Shown here: one piece after another, positions 16,193 through 24,631 of the stretch | How the letters are laid out: each line of letters opens with the position of its first letter | How positions within the stretch are numbered: the first letter of the stretch is position 1 | Notes under the pieces: model-generated | Seen by the model: only the letters and a program-made list of their open reading frames with translations | What the model was told of the DNA's origin: nothing | Databases searched by the model: none | NCBI RefSeq assembly: GCF_009930815.1 | Contig: NZ_CP022222.1 | Coordinates: 1,158,501-1,222,500 of the forward strand | Reading direction: 5' to 3' | Source of the DNA: Bradyrhizobium sp. CCBAU 051011 | Lineage (GTDB): Bacteria; Pseudomonadota; Alphaproteobacteria; Rhizobiales; Xanthobacteraceae | Length of the DNA: 64,000 nucleotides | Program-made: the position numbers and the translations under genes

Positions 16193-16561
16193 CTATGGCT
16201 GCTGCCTGACGAACTTGCCATCCTGGTAGGAGGCGCCGAAGTAGACGTCGATGCGCTTCACCTTGTCGCCATCGAAGACGAAGAACTCGGTATTGCGGAA
16301 ACTCTTTCCGCCCTTCGCGGTACAGCGATAGGTCACAAAGGCGGCATCGCCGTCGACGAAAATTCGCTCCAGCTCGTGCCGTTCGATCCAGTCGCTGTTC
16401 TGCCAGCAGCGCGCGAAATAGGTCGCCTTGTCGATATTGTCATCGAACGGGCTGGTGAAGCGGAATTCGTCGCTAAAGGCATCCGCGACGAACTTGCGAT
16501 CGTTGGACAGATAGGCTGCAAATATCTTGCGGATCGTGTCTGCCCTGTTGGCTTCGGCCAT
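16193..16561 (-). CDS. SnoaL-like / nuclear transport factor 2-fold protein
   Basis: The start MAEANRAD follows AGGGAG at good spacing and gives 122 residues; the upstream TTG start is unlikely. The cone-shaped NTF2 fold is suggested by IRKIFAAYLSNDRKFVADAF at the start, FRFTSPFDD, and AFVTYRCTAKGGKSFRNTEFF near the C-terminus. Such proteins are often isomerases, cyclases or simple ligand binders; the substrate is unknown. It lies 14 nt after the GST gene and is probably co-transcribed with it from the ECF-type promoter at 17250. Confidence 0.85.
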   Translation of the reverse strand: MAEANRADTIRKIFAAYLSNDRKFVADAFSDEFRFTSPFDDNIDKATYFARCWQNSDWIERHELERIFVDGDAAFVTYRCTAKGGKSFRNTEFFVFDGDKVKRIDVYFGASYQDGKFVRQQP

Positions 16562-16575
16562 CCGGCACTCCCTAC

Positions 16576-17229
16576 TCAATTTTCCTTGGGCACCATCTGG
16601 AAATACGGCTCGGCTTCCCGGAGCACGCGTGCGAAGGAAGGCCGCGCCTTCAGACGCTCAAGATAGGAAGCAAGGTGCCTCTGCGTATCGCCGAACGGCT
16701 CGGCCATGTTGCCGTAGAACAGCGACGGCGCGGCGGCGCAATCGGCGAGCGTGAAATCTGCCCCCATCGCCCAGCCGCCGCCGGCCATCTGCTGCTCGAT
16801 CATGGCATAGGAAGTCCGCAACTGCGCCCTCGCCTCCTCGACGCCGTGCGGATCGCGCTTTCCTTCCGGACGCAAGCGGTCGACCATGATCTTCTGCATC
16901 GGCAGATGCACATAGAGATCATAGAAGCGGTCGCGCAGCCGCGTCTGTAACGCCCTGTCCGGATCGGTTGGGATCAGCCGCGTCCGGCTGCCAGGGTGGC
17001 GGTCGAGATATTCGACGATGATGCTGGACTCCGGAACAATCTCGCCTCGCGCGTCATCCTGCAGCACCGGAAACTTGCCGATCCCCCACAGCTTCACCAG
17101 CGCGGCCCGGTCGCCCGGGTTGCCGAGATCGACCAGGTTCGGCGTGAACGGGATGTCGTTCTCGTAGAGCGCGATCAGCGCCTTCCAGCAGAACGAGGCG
17201 AGCGGGTGGAAATGCAGCGTGAGCGACAT
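16576..17229 (-). CDS. Glutathione S-transferase family protein
   Basis: A cytosolic GST of 217 residues with start MSLTLHFHPLASFCWK, where the Ser/Cys near residue 12 marks the active-site region. The thioredoxin-like domain (1-80) has GIGKFPVLQDD and the glutathione-binding PESSIIVEYLD. The all-helical domain (90-210) ends GADFTLADCAAAPSLFY, the conserved N-capping region. Its promoter region has the five-copy ECF motif, and the SnoaL-like gene follows. It probably conjugates or reduces electrophiles during stress; the substrate is unknown. The longer frame to 17286 is not supported. Confidence 0.92.
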   Translation of the reverse strand: MSLTLHFHPLASFCWKALIALYENDIPFTPNLVDLGNPGDRAALVKLWGIGKFPVLQDDARGEIVPESSIIVEYLDRHPGSRTRLIPTDPDRALQTRLRDRFYDLYVHLPMQKIMVDRLRPEGKRDPHGVEEARAQLRTSYAMIEQQMAGGGWAMGADFTLADCAAAPSLFYGNMAEPFGDTQRHLASYLERLKARPSFARVLREAEPYFQMVPKEN

Positions 17230-17249
17230 GGAAAACTCCCGGTTAACAA

Positions 17250-17276
17250 GACGACCCGCAACCCCGCGCGCCGACA
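17250..17276 (-). promoter_or_regulatory. ECF-type promoter for the GST-SnoaL operon
   Basis: On the minus strand TGTCGG, 17 nt, CGTC, then TTGTT. The CGTCTTGTT end is identical to that of the YciI promoter at 16121. It lies about 20 nt upstream of the GST start codon, so the leader would be very short. Confidence 0.7.
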
Positions 17277-17290
17277 TTTGCCCCAAATGA

Positions 17291-17842
17291 TTAGTTTGCG
17301 GCAGCCGGCACGTAGCGGAGGATCACGACGCCGGTCGACAACGGCCGGCTGTCGATCAGCTTCAGCTTGACCTTCTCGCCCTGCTTGAACAACGGCGTGC
17401 CGCCGCCAAGAATGACGGGGTTGACCGCGATGCGGAACTCGTCGATCAGGCCATGCGGAATCAGGCTGCTGGCGAGATCGGCGCTGCCGAACAGAAAGAT
17501 GTCCTTGGCGCTGTCGCGCTTCAGCCTGGCGACGGTGCCGGCCGCGTCGCCCTCGAACATCTGCGTGTTGTTCCAATCGGACTTCTTCACCGTGCGCGAG
17601 AAAACGAATTTCGGCGCAGCGTTCATGAAATCGGCGATCTCGCCGGTCGCGCTCGGCCAATGGTTCGCCATCAATTCATAGGTGACGCGGCCGAACAGCA
17701 ATCCACCGGCGGCGTTCAACTGCTCGATCGAGAACTGCTCCAGTTCTTTGCCCCAGACGTCGGAATGGAAGGAAATGTCGCGGTTCGGGCCTTCAACGAA
17801 GCCGTCCAGCGTCATCAGGTTCCACATGATCAGTTTCGCCAT
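17291..17842 (-). CDS. Dihydrofolate reductase family protein (RibD C-terminal fold)
   Basis: A 183-residue protein starting MAKLIMWNLMTLDGFVEG behind a strong GGAGGA site. The RibD_C/DHFR-like fold shows LLFGRVTYELMA near residue 50, FVFSRTVKKSDW, DIFLFGSADLASSLI and the C-terminal ILGGGTPLF. Such proteins are NADPH-dependent reductases of mostly unknown substrate; it is not the housekeeping folA. The HxlR regulator is divergent across a 114-nt gap with inverted repeats, so it is probably regulated by that protein. The open frame extends to 18187 only because it shadows the regulator. Confidence 0.9.
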   Translation of the reverse strand: MAKLIMWNLMTLDGFVEGPNRDISFHSDVWGKELEQFSIEQLNAAGGLLFGRVTYELMANHWPSATGEIADFMNAAPKFVFSRTVKKSDWNNTQMFEGDAAGTVARLKRDSAKDIFLFGSADLASSLIPHGLIDEFRIAVNPVILGGGTPLFKQGEKVKLKLIDSRPLSTGVVILRYVPAAAN

Positions 17843-17873
17843 CGCGTTCCTCCTTTTCAAAACCGATTGCATT

Positions 17874-17908
17874 TTGCAACTGGTTGTATCCTGGGGCAAC
17901 CGGTGCAA
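17874..17908. promoter_or_regulatory. Probable HxlR operator in the divergent promoter region
   Basis: An imperfect inverted repeat has arms TTGCAACTGGTTG and CAACCGGTGCAA with a 10-nt centre. It lies between the start codons of the DHFR-like gene and the HxlR gene, where the regulator would control both. Confidence 0.6.
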
Positions 17909-17956
17909 TATTGCAAGCAGTTTTTTTGGCCGCCCTGATCCCGCCTGGAACCGAAC

Positions 17957-18454
17957 ATGACCGACATCAGCCGCTCCGGCTGCCCGATCAATCTCTCGCT
18001 GGAAGTGCTCGGCGATAAATGGAGCCTTTTGATCATCCGCGACATGATGTTCGGCAACCGGCGGCATTTTCGCGAGTTGCTGACCAAATCGGAGGAAGGC
18101 ATCTCCTCCAACATTCTCGCCGACCGGCTGAAGACCTTGCTCGACGAGGGCGTCATCACCCGCGAGGACGATCCGACGCACAAGCAAAAGGGAATCTACT
18201 CGCTCACCGAGCAGGGCATCGAGTTGCTTCCCGTTCTCGCGCAGATGGCGGCGTGGGGTTACAAATATCTGCCGGTCAGCGAAGAACTCGGCATCCGCGC
18301 TCGGCTGCTCAGCGAGGGCGGACCGAAACTATGGGCGGAGTTCATGGATGAGTTGCGCGAGGCTCATCTCGGCACGAAGCGGCGCAAGCGAATCGGTCCA
18401 TCGGTCGGCGAGCGATTGCAGGCGGCGTATGAGAGCGTGGTGCGCCGCAAGTAA
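17957..18454 (+). CDS. HxlR family transcriptional regulator
   Basis: A 165-residue winged-helix regulator. The core is typical: CPINLSLEVLGDKWSLLIIRDMM at the start, RHFRELLTKSEEGISSNILADRL as the recognition helix region, then EDDPTHKQKGIYSLTEQG. A single cysteine at residue 9, at the position used for redox or electrophile sensing in several HxlR proteins, is present. It is divergent from a reductase gene and a palindrome lies between them, so it most likely controls that gene in response to a reactive compound. The inducer is not known. Confidence 0.92.
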   Translation: MTDISRSGCPINLSLEVLGDKWSLLIIRDMMFGNRRHFRELLTKSEEGISSNILADRLKTLLDEGVITREDDPTHKQKGIYSLTEQGIELLPVLAQMAAWGYKYLPVSEELGIRARLLSEGGPKLWAEFMDELREAHLGTKRRKRIGPSVGERLQAAYESVVRRK

Positions 18455-18683
18455 GTCGTGTCCGACTTGATTCCACACCGTGCGTTGCGCTCGTACAGCG
18501 CGTGGCGCCGCGCCGATATATCCTGCAAATCTATGTTTTTACAATGAAATCCGTCATTCTACGGAGAACACCGTTAACGCATTCTTCTTTCCTTCAGATC
18601 AAATGTACCATTCTGGGGCGACAAGGCTCGAACTGGCATTGATCACAGCCTCGCCATTTCCACCACATTGGACGGGGTCACTC

Positions 18684-20360
18684 GTGTTTCAATTTCTCAA
18701 GAATTCGTCTTCAGACAAGGCGCTGGCTGATGCGCTCGGCCGCTCGCAGGCCGTGATCGAATTCGGCACGGACGGCACTATCCTCACCGCCAACGACAAT
18801 TTCCTCAAAGCCCTCGGCTACACGCTCGGCGAAATCCAGGGCAAGCATCACAGCATGTTCGTCGACCCGTCCGAGCGCGACAGCGCGGCCTACCGCGAAT
18901 TCTGGGCGGCGCTGAAGCGCGGAGAATACCAGTCCGCCGAATACAAGCGGATCGGCAAGGGCGGAAAGGAAGTCTGGATTCAGGCGTCCTACAACCCTGT
19001 CCTCGACGGCAGCGGCAAGCCTTGCAAGGTCGTGAAGTTCGCCACCGACATCACCGAGCGCAAGATCAAGAGCATGGAGGACTCCGGCCAGATCGCCGCG
19101 ATCAGCCGTGCACAGGCGGTCATCGCGTTCGAGATGGACGGCACCATCGTCACCGCCAACGAAAACTTCCTGAAGGCGATGGGCTACACGCTCGCCGAAA
19201 TCCAGGGCAAGCATCACAGCATGTTCGTCGCGCAGGCGGAGCGCGACAGCGCGGCCTACCGGCAGTTCTGGGCGAGCCTTAACCGCGGCGAACACCAGTC
19301 GGCCGAATACAAGCGGATCGGCAAGGGCGGCCGCGAAGTCTGGATCCTCGCCTCCTACAATCCCGTGCTCGACGAGAAGGGCAAGCCGTTCCGGGTGGTG
19401 AAGTTCGCCACCGACGTCACCAGCCAGAAGCTTGCGACCGCCGATCTCGCCGGCCAGATCGCCGCCATCGGCAAGTCGCAGGCGGTGATCGAATTCAACA
19501 TGGACGGCAGCATCATCGGCGCCAACCAGAACTTCCTCAAGACCGTCGGCTACTCGCTGGACGAAATCCGCGGCCGGCACCACAGCATGTTCGTCGACCA
19601 GGCCGAGCGCGACAGCGCGGCCTACCGCGAATTCTGGGCGGCGCTCAACCGCGGCGAATACCAGGCCGCCGAATACAAGCGGATCGGCAAGAACGGCAAG
19701 GAAATCTGGATCCAGGCGTCCTACAATCCGATCCTCGATCTCAACGGCAAGCCGTTCAAGGTGGTGAAATACGCCACCGACACCACCGCGCAGGTGCTGG
19801 TTCGGATGGGCAATGAGCGCGTGCGCGGCATGATGGAATCGGTCGCCGCGGGCGCGGAGGAATTGAACACCTCGGTGCGGGAAATCTCGGAGGCCATGAC
19901 CAAGTCGCGCGAGACGGCATCGACCGCGGTCGAGCGGGTCGAGGCGGCCGACGCCCAGGCCAAGCGCCTGAACGAGGCGGCGCAGGCGATGAGCGGCATC
20001 GTGGAACTGATCGGCAACATCACAGGTCAGATCAACCTGCTGGCGCTGAACGCGACGATCGAATCGGCGCGCGCCGGCGAAGCAGGCCGCGGCTTTGCCG
20101 TGGTGGCGTCCGAGGTCAAGAACCTCGCCACTCAGGCCAAGCAGGCGACCGACAAGATCGGGCACGAGATCGGCAATCTCAATGGCATCTCCGGCGACGT
20201 CGTCGGCGCGCTCGACAGCATCAAGCAGGCGATCCAGGGCGTCAGCGAATATGTCACCGCGACCGCCGCCGCAGTCGAGGAACAGAGCACGGTGACCAGC
20301 GAGATGTCCTCCAGCATGCAACGCGCCGCTGCGGAGGCAAAGGCGATCGCGCAGCGCTAA
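18684..20360 (+). CDS. Soluble methyl-accepting chemotaxis protein with three tandem PAS domains
   Basis: A cytoplasmic chemoreceptor of 558 residues from a GTG start ([13 protein letters not shown]); earlier starts in the frame add no conserved sequence. Three PAS domains follow each other with an exact period of 122 residues, each with AVIEF-DG, NFLKA-GY, HHSMFV and SAAYREFW. The signalling domain (about residues 375-558) has the hairpin [31 protein letters not shown]. There is no membrane segment. The N-terminal PAS domains probably bind a cofactor or small ligand. A terminator follows. No other chemotaxis gene is adjacent, though two further receptors lie at 41-44 kb. Confidence 0.93.
   Translation: MFQFLKNSSSDKALADALGRSQAVIEFGTDGTILTANDNFLKALGYTLGEIQGKHHSMFVDPSERDSAAYREFWAALKRGEYQSAEYKRIGKGGKEVWIQASYNPVLDGSGKPCKVVKFATDITERKIKSMEDSGQIAAISRAQAVIAFEMDGTIVTANENFLKAMGYTLAEIQGKHHSMFVAQAERDSAAYRQFWASLNRGEHQSAEYKRIGKGGREVWILASYNPVLDEKGKPFRVVKFATDVTSQKLATADLAGQIAAIGKSQAVIEFNMDGSIIGANQNFLKTVGYSLDEIRGRHHSMFVDQAERDSAAYREFWAALNRGEYQAAEYKRIGKNGKEIWIQASYNPILDLNGKPFKVVKYATDTTAQVLVRMGNERVRGMMESVAAGAEELNTSVREISEAMTKSRETASTAVERVEAADAQAKRLNEAAQAMSGIVELIGNITGQINLLALNATIESARAGEAGRGFAVVASEVKNLATQAKQATDKIGHEIGNLNGISGDVVGALDSIKQAIQGVSEYVTATAAAVEEQSTVTSEMSSSMQRAAAEAKAIAQR
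18720..19817 (+). repeat. Three tandem 366-bp repeats encoding PAS domains
   Basis: The same coding unit occurs three times at a constant 366-bp period, as shown by CAGGCC/CGGTGATCG words at 18747, 19113 and 19479. Runs such as GACAGCGCGGCCTACCG are identical in all copies, so the duplications are recent or kept alike by gene conversion. Confidence 0.9.
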
Positions 20361-20385
20361 AGTTTCAGACATCGCCATCGGCTTG

Positions 20386-20420
20386 ATCCGATACGGGATG
20401 ACCGCCCGTATCGGATTTTT
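20386..20420 (+). terminator. Rho-independent terminator of the PAS-MCP gene
   Basis: A perfect 12-bp stem (ATCCGATACGGG/CCCGTATCGGAT, loop of 7) is followed by a run of T, starting 26 nt after the stop codon. Confidence 0.9.
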
Positions 20421-20510
20421 GCATGCCGAATTCTGCATCGCTGGCGCCGCGACACGCATCAGCGCTTGCGCTATAGGAGCGGGAAATCTCTCTCGCCAAC
20501 GGACCCGTCC

Positions 20511-21299
20511 ATGCCCCCCTCCCCGCAAAAAACTGCTCTCGTCACCGGCGCCGCGCGCGGCATCGGGCTTGCGACGGCAAAGCGCTTTCTCGCCGAGGGC
20601 TGGCAGGTGGCGCTGCTCGACATCGAGGGCGAGTTGCTCGACCGCGTGGTGGCCGCGCTCGCCGACCCCGACAATACGCTGGCGCTGCATTGCGACGTCT
20701 CCGATGCAGGCGCGGTGGCCAAGGCCATGGCAGCGGTGAGCGGCCGGTTCAGCCGGCTCGACGCGCTGGTCAACAATGCCGGCATTGCGGTGTTCGTGCC
20801 GTTGCTCGACACGTCCGATGAAGACTGGAACCGGATTCTGGCGGTCAACCTCACCGGTCCGTTCCTATGCACCAAGGCGGCGGCACCCTTGATGCGCGAG
20901 CATGGCGGCGGCGCGATCGTCAACATCACGTCCATTTCGGCGGTGCGTGCTTCCACCCTGCGCTCGGCCTACGGCACCAGCAAAGCCGGGCTTGCGCATC
21001 TGACTAAGCAGCTCGCGGTGGAACTGGCTTCGCTCGGCATTCGCGTCAACGCCGTGGCGCCGGGACCGGTCGAAACCGCGATGGCAAAGCAGGTGCATAC
21101 GCCGGAAATCCGCGCCGACTACCATGACGCCATCCCCCTCAACCGCTACGGCCTCGAAGAGGAACTGGCGGAGGCGATCTTCTTCCTGTGCAGCGAGCGC
21201 TCGAGCTACATCACCGGGCAGATTCTCGCCGTCGATGGCGGCTTCGACGCCGCCGGTATCGGCCTGCCGACGTTGCGCGGTCAGCGGCGCAACGGGTAG
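20511..21299 (+). CDS. Short-chain dehydrogenase/reductase (SDR)
   Basis: A classical NAD(P)-dependent SDR of 262 residues. The Rossmann motif TGAARGIG is near the N-terminus, NNAG follows at about residue 85, and the catalytic set is Ser in ITSISAVRA, then Tyr and Lys in YGTSKAG. The C-terminal SSYITGQILAVDGGF is typical of the FabG-like subfamily. The acidic residue after the second strand (LLDIEG) suggests NAD preference. The ATG at 20511 is chosen because the only upstream start is a TTG inside poorly conserved sequence. The gene stands alone; the substrate is unknown. Confidence 0.92.
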   Translation: MPPSPQKTALVTGAARGIGLATAKRFLAEGWQVALLDIEGELLDRVVAALADPDNTLALHCDVSDAGAVAKAMAAVSGRFSRLDALVNNAGIAVFVPLLDTSDEDWNRILAVNLTGPFLCTKAAAPLMREHGGGAIVNITSISAVRASTLRSAYGTSKAGLAHLTKQLAVELASLGIRVNAVAPGPVETAMAKQVHTPEIRADYHDAIPLNRYGLEEELAEAIFFLCSERSSYITGQILAVDGGFDAAGIGLPTLRGQRRNG

Positions 21300-21338
21300 T
21301 TCCGTAGTATCTTTGTCAAATCGTGGAGGGAGTTTTGT

Positions 21339-21476
21339 TTAGCGCGAGACCGTGCGCAGCAGCACGGGCTTTTCCGGCGGAACATCCGAATTGAGACCCG
21401 GCAGTCCCAAGGCGAACGCCGTCACGAGCAGCAAGACGCCCGCGCAGATCGTGCTGAGAAAAAGATGATCCATCAT
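21339..21476 (-). CDS. Small single-helix membrane protein, unknown function
   Basis: A 45-codon frame reads MMDHLFLSTICAGVLLLVTA, then FALGLPGLNSDVPPEKP and a basic end. It has one hydrophobic helix (residues 5-25) and a short polar tail. It lies downstream of cobC in the same direction, with a 160-nt gap, and no clear ribosome site is seen. It resembles the many unannotated small membrane proteins of rhizobia. Translation is not proven. Confidence 0.4.
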   Translation of the reverse strand: MMDHLFLSTICAGVLLLVTAFALGLPGLNSDVPPEKPVLLRTVSR

Positions 21477-21639
21477 CGGGCGTCAACGAATGACCGTACT
21501 TTTCGTTCCGGGCATCGGCTGCCCTCCACCTGCGGCACTCGTGAATGTGGAAAGACCTGTTCCCCTTACCCGGCGCAGCGCGCCGACCTCTCCCCGCATC
21601 CGCGGCATTGAACCATTGCGCAAGATATTTCGCGCGGCA

Positions 21640-22203
21640 TTACTTGTTCACCGCAACCACGCGCCAGCCGTTATCGAGCCGGTCGACCCGGGTCAGGGAC
21701 AGCGGATCGATCACAAAGCGCAGCGCCTGCTCGGGCTTAAGATCGAGCGCGATGGCGAGCACGGCCCGGATGGTGCCTGAATGCACGACGAGGATCACCT
21801 CGCCTGCGGGCAGCAGCGCAAGCCCTGCCCGCGCGCGATCGATCTGGTCGATGAAACTTTCGCCGCCGGGCGGCCGGTTGCCGGCGGGCGATTTCCAGAA
21901 ATCGTGATAGGCCGAACCGAGTTCGCGTTCGAGTTCGCTGTGACGCTGTCCGGTCCACGCGCCAAAGTCCTGTTCGCGAAAGGCCGGCTGATCGACCGGA
22001 TCGAGACCGAGCTTTTCGGCGGTCTCGCGCGTGCGACGGGCCGGACTGCACACCGCCAAGGCACTCGCCGGCAAGCGTGCCTTCAGCGCCGCAAAGGCTG
22101 TGGCATCGCCAAGATCGGCCGGCGCGTCGGGGCCGTGGATCACGCCGCGCGGTCCGTCAACCGGCGCATGGCGGATCAGCCAGAGATTTGTTTCCGTGCT
22201 CAA
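21640..22203 (-). CDS. cobC: Histidine phosphatase, probable alpha-ribazole phosphatase
   Basis: A 187-residue phosphoglycerate-mutase-fold phosphatase. The catalytic RHG-type motif is RHAPVDGPRG near residue 11, CSPARRTRETAE holds the second arginine, and VVHSGTIRAVLA the second histidine. CobC removes the phosphate of alpha-ribazole-5'-phosphate in the lower-ligand branch of cobalamin synthesis. The assignment rests on the 4-nt overlap with cobS upstream and on divergent cobT. By sequence alone it could be another member of the histidine phosphatase family. Confidence 0.87.
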   Translation of the reverse strand: MSTETNLWLIRHAPVDGPRGVIHGPDAPADLGDATAFAALKARLPASALAVCSPARRTRETAEKLGLDPVDQPAFREQDFGAWTGQRHSELERELGSAYHDFWKSPAGNRPPGGESFIDQIDRARAGLALLPAGEVILVVHSGTIRAVLAIALDLKPEQALRFVIDPLSLTRVDRLDNGWRVVAVNK

Positions 22204-22955
22204 GGCGCCAATCTCGCTGCAAGCAGGACCAGGATTGCGGTTTCCGCGACCTGCTCGGCGCCGCCCAATACGTCACCGGTCTGGCCGCCGATCTGCCGCA
22301 GCGCCAGCCACGCCACGGCAAACGCGGTGATGCCGGCCGCAACCGCGGCAAGAAGCGCGTTGCTCCACGGCAGAGACAACAGCGCGATGAGCAGCGCAAG
22401 GCCGGCAGCGATTGCCGCCGTCGCCGCATCGGGTTGGCCGGCGTTGCGGGCCAGCCCATCCTTGCGCGCATAGGGCAGCTGCAGGGACATCGCGGGCAAT
22501 ATGCCGCGCCCTAGTGCGTGCGCGGCGATCAAACCCGGCACGACCTGGCCGTCCGGAATTGCCGCCAGCGCGGACAATTTTGCGGCAAAGCTCACCAGCA
22601 GAATCATGGCACCGTAGGTGCCGAGCCGGCTGTCGCGCATGATCTCCAGCCTCGATTCGCGGTCGCGGCCGCCGCCGAATCCGTCGGCAATGTCGGCGAG
22701 GCCATCCTCGTGCAGCGCGCCGGTCAGGATCGCGCTGCCGCCGAGCGCCAGCGCAGCCGCCGCGAGATCGGGCACGCCGACGGATCGCAGGCCGAGACAC
22801 AACAATCCCACCACAGCGCCGATCAGCGCGCCAACGACAGGAAACATCCGGTGCGCGCGCACGAAATTTGGCGGCATGGCGCCGTCCGGATGCGGCATCG
22901 GCAATCGCGTCAGGAACGCGACGGCGGTTTTGAAGTCGTCGAACCATTCATTCAT
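22200..22955 (-). CDS. cobS: Adenosylcobinamide-GDP ribazoletransferase
   Basis: CobS is the integral membrane enzyme that joins adenosylcobinamide-GDP and alpha-ribazole in the last step of cobalamin assembly. The 251-residue protein has the family N-terminus FKTAVAFLTRLPMPHPDG, the active-site acid region HEDGLADIADGFGGGRDRE, and about six hydrophobic segments. The preceding motif ALALGGSAILTGALHEDG is typical. It overlaps the start of cobC by 4 nt and is divergent from cobT across 54 nt, so the lower-ligand pathway is grouped here. No cobalamin riboswitch is seen in this short gap. Confidence 0.95.
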   Translation of the reverse strand: MNEWFDDFKTAVAFLTRLPMPHPDGAMPPNFVRAHRMFPVVGALIGAVVGLLCLGLRSVGVPDLAAAALALGGSAILTGALHEDGLADIADGFGGGRDRESRLEIMRDSRLGTYGAMILLVSFAAKLSALAAIPDGQVVPGLIAAHALGRGILPAMSLQLPYARKDGLARNAGQPDAATAAIAAGLALLIALLSLPWSNALLAAVAAGITAFAVAWLALRQIGGQTGDVLGGAEQVAETAILVLLAARLAP

Positions 22956-23009
22956 GGAGATGTCCGGAGATTCGTTCTAGCGTGCGGCCCCATCCGAGGC
23001 GAGAATCGC

Positions 23010-24026
23010 ATGAAGTTCGACAGTCTAGACGACATCCGCACCTTCTGTCGCGACTTGCCGCGCGGTGACCACCGGCTAGCTGACAGCGCCGCGCGGCGGC
23101 AGCAGAATTTGACAAAGCCGCCTGAAAGCCTCGGGCGCCTCGAAGAACTCGCGATCTGGCTGGCGCAATGGCAGGGTCGCGAGATGCCGCGGCTGGAGCG
23201 CGTGACCATCACGGTCTTCGCCGGCAATCACGGCGTCGCCGCGCGCGGCGTCTCGGCCTATCCATCAGCCGTCACCGCGCAGATGGTGGCGAATTTTTCA
23301 GCCGGTGGCGCGGCGATCAACCAGATCGCAAAGGCCGCTTCCGCCGAGCTTTGCGTGGTGCCGATCGAACTCAACCATCCGACGCGCGATTTCACCGAGG
23401 CTGCAGCGATGGACGAAGGAGAATTTCTCAGCGCAGTCGATGCCGGCTATCGCTCCGTACCCGGGGATTGCGACCTGCTTGCGGTCGGCGAAATGGGCAT
23501 CGCGAATACGACGGCGGCGGCAACGCTATGCGCGGCCCTGCTCGGCGGCGGCGCGGCGCGCTGGGCCGGCCGCGGCACCGGCGTCGACGATGACGGCCTG
23601 GCGCGCAAGCGCGCGGCGATCGAGACGGCGCTGACTTTCCATCGCGATATTCTCGGCGACCCGCTGGCGGTGGCAGCAGCCCTTGGCGGCCGCGAGCTCG
23701 CGGCGATCGCCGGCGCCGTGCTCGCCGCCCGTCAGCATAAGGTTCCAGTGCTGCTCGATGGCTTCGTGGCAACGTCAGCAGTACTGCCGCTCACGCGTCT
23801 CGAGGCGAGCGCGCTCGATCATTGCCGTGCCGGGCATGTTTCCTCCGAATCCGGCCACCGCGAGCTCCTGCGCGAACTGAAGCTTGATCCGCTGCTCGAT
23901 CTGAACATGCGGCTCGGCGAAGCGTCGGGCGCAGGTGTCGCGATCCTGCTGGCGCGCGCGGCGCTGGCCTGCCACACCGGGATGGCAACCTTTGCGCAGG
24001 CCGGGGTCTCCGGCGCGGATGTTTGA
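23010..24026 (+). CDS. cobT: Nicotinate-nucleotide--dimethylbenzimidazole phosphoribosyltransferase
   Basis: CobT makes alpha-ribazole-5'-phosphate from nicotinate mononucleotide and dimethylbenzimidazole. The 338-residue length is right. Conserved blocks include KPPESLGRLEELAIWLA, TVFAGNHGVAARGVSAYPS, GEMGIANTTAAA, DGFVATSAVLPL and the catalytic-glutamate region LDLNMRLGEASGAGVA near residue 305. The ATG at 23010 starts the conserved part; the open frame before it overlaps cobS on the other strand and is a shadow. With cobS and cobC it completes the lower-ligand branch. Confidence 0.96.
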   Translation: MKFDSLDDIRTFCRDLPRGDHRLADSAARRQQNLTKPPESLGRLEELAIWLAQWQGREMPRLERVTITVFAGNHGVAARGVSAYPSAVTAQMVANFSAGGAAINQIAKAASAELCVVPIELNHPTRDFTEAAAMDEGEFLSAVDAGYRSVPGDCDLLAVGEMGIANTTAAATLCAALLGGGAARWAGRGTGVDDDGLARKRAAIETALTFHRDILGDPLAVAAALGGRELAAIAGAVLAARQHKVPVLLDGFVATSAVLPLTRLEASALDHCRAGHVSSESGHRELLRELKLDPLLDLNMRLGEASGAGVAILLARAALACHTGMATFAQAGVSGADV

Positions 24027-24089
24027 CGAAACCTTGCCACATATCTCGGCGTAACTGCCGGGAGGGCAGTGCTGCCGAGGGAGCTGCGG

Positions 24090-24527
24090 ATGCAAAGGGC
24101 GGTTATCAAGCTAATCGTTGTCGCCGCCGCGCTGCCTGCGGCGATCCTGCCGGTGCGGGCCGAGATCCGCATTCTCGCCAGCCCCGGCGGCCAAGTCGGG
24201 CCGTTTCTCGAACTGTTCGATCGCGTACGCCAATCCGGCGAACGGGTGGTGATCGACGGGCCATGCCTGTCGGCGTGCACACTGGTGCTGATGACTATAC
24301 CGGAAGAGCGGATCTGCGTGACCCGCCGCGCGGTGCTGGGATTTCACGCCGCGCGCTCGATCGACGGCCGCGGCCGCATCTATGCGGAACCGGAAGCCTC
24401 GCGCGCGGTGCACGCAGCCTATCCGGCGCCGGTACGGGACTGGATCGCCCGACGCGGCGGATTGACGTCGCGGCTGCTCTTGTTGCGCGGGCGCGAGCTC
24501 GCCGCGATCTATCCAAGGTGCAGATGA
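24090..24527 (+). CDS. Exported protein with ClpP/crotonase-like motif
   Basis: The start MQRAVIKL follows GGGAG and gives 145 residues. A signal peptide ends at LPVRA-EIR. The mature part reads ILASPGGQVGPFLELFDRVRQSG and VVIDGPCLSACTLVL, where SAC is the serine-containing motif of periplasmic ClpP-like proteins of COG3904 type. FHAARSIDG could hold a second active-site region. Similar proteins are common next to unrelated genes in rhizobia and have no known substrate. A palindromic repeat follows directly and may act as its terminator. Confidence 0.78.
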   Translation: MQRAVIKLIVVAAALPAAILPVRAEIRILASPGGQVGPFLELFDRVRQSGERVVIDGPCLSACTLVLMTIPEERICVTRRAVLGFHAARSIDGRGRIYAEPEASRAVHAAYPAPVRDWIARRGGLTSRLLLLRGRELAAIYPRCR

Positions 24528-24529
24528 TT

Positions 24530-24618
24530 GTAGGGTGGGTTAGCGAAGCGTAACCCACCGAAGTCTCGATGCGCGGCTGGTCCGGCGGTGGGTTACGGCT
24601 TCGCCTAACCCACCCTAC
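24530..24618. repeat. Long inverted repeat (GTAGGGTGGGTTAGCG type)
   Basis: GTAGGGTGGGTTAGCGAAGC at 24530 is matched by the complementary text ending CCTAACCCACCCTAC at 24618, and each half is itself partly palindromic. It forms an extended cruciform between two convergent genes. This is a common bradyrhizobial interspersed repeat by recognition. Confidence 0.75.
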
Positions 24619-24631
24619 GGCACCCTACGAA

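Noticed and set aside
20466..20510. N-terminal extension of the SDR from a TTG start
   Set aside because: The extra residues are not conserved-looking and the ATG at 20511 directly precedes the Rossmann fold.
18711..20690. A 659-codon minus-strand frame opposite the PAS-MCP gene
   Set aside because: Its repeats only mirror the PAS triplication on the other strand.
22956..23009. Cobalamin riboswitch between cobS and cobT
   Set aside because: The divergent gap is only 54 nt and has none of the conserved B12-box text.
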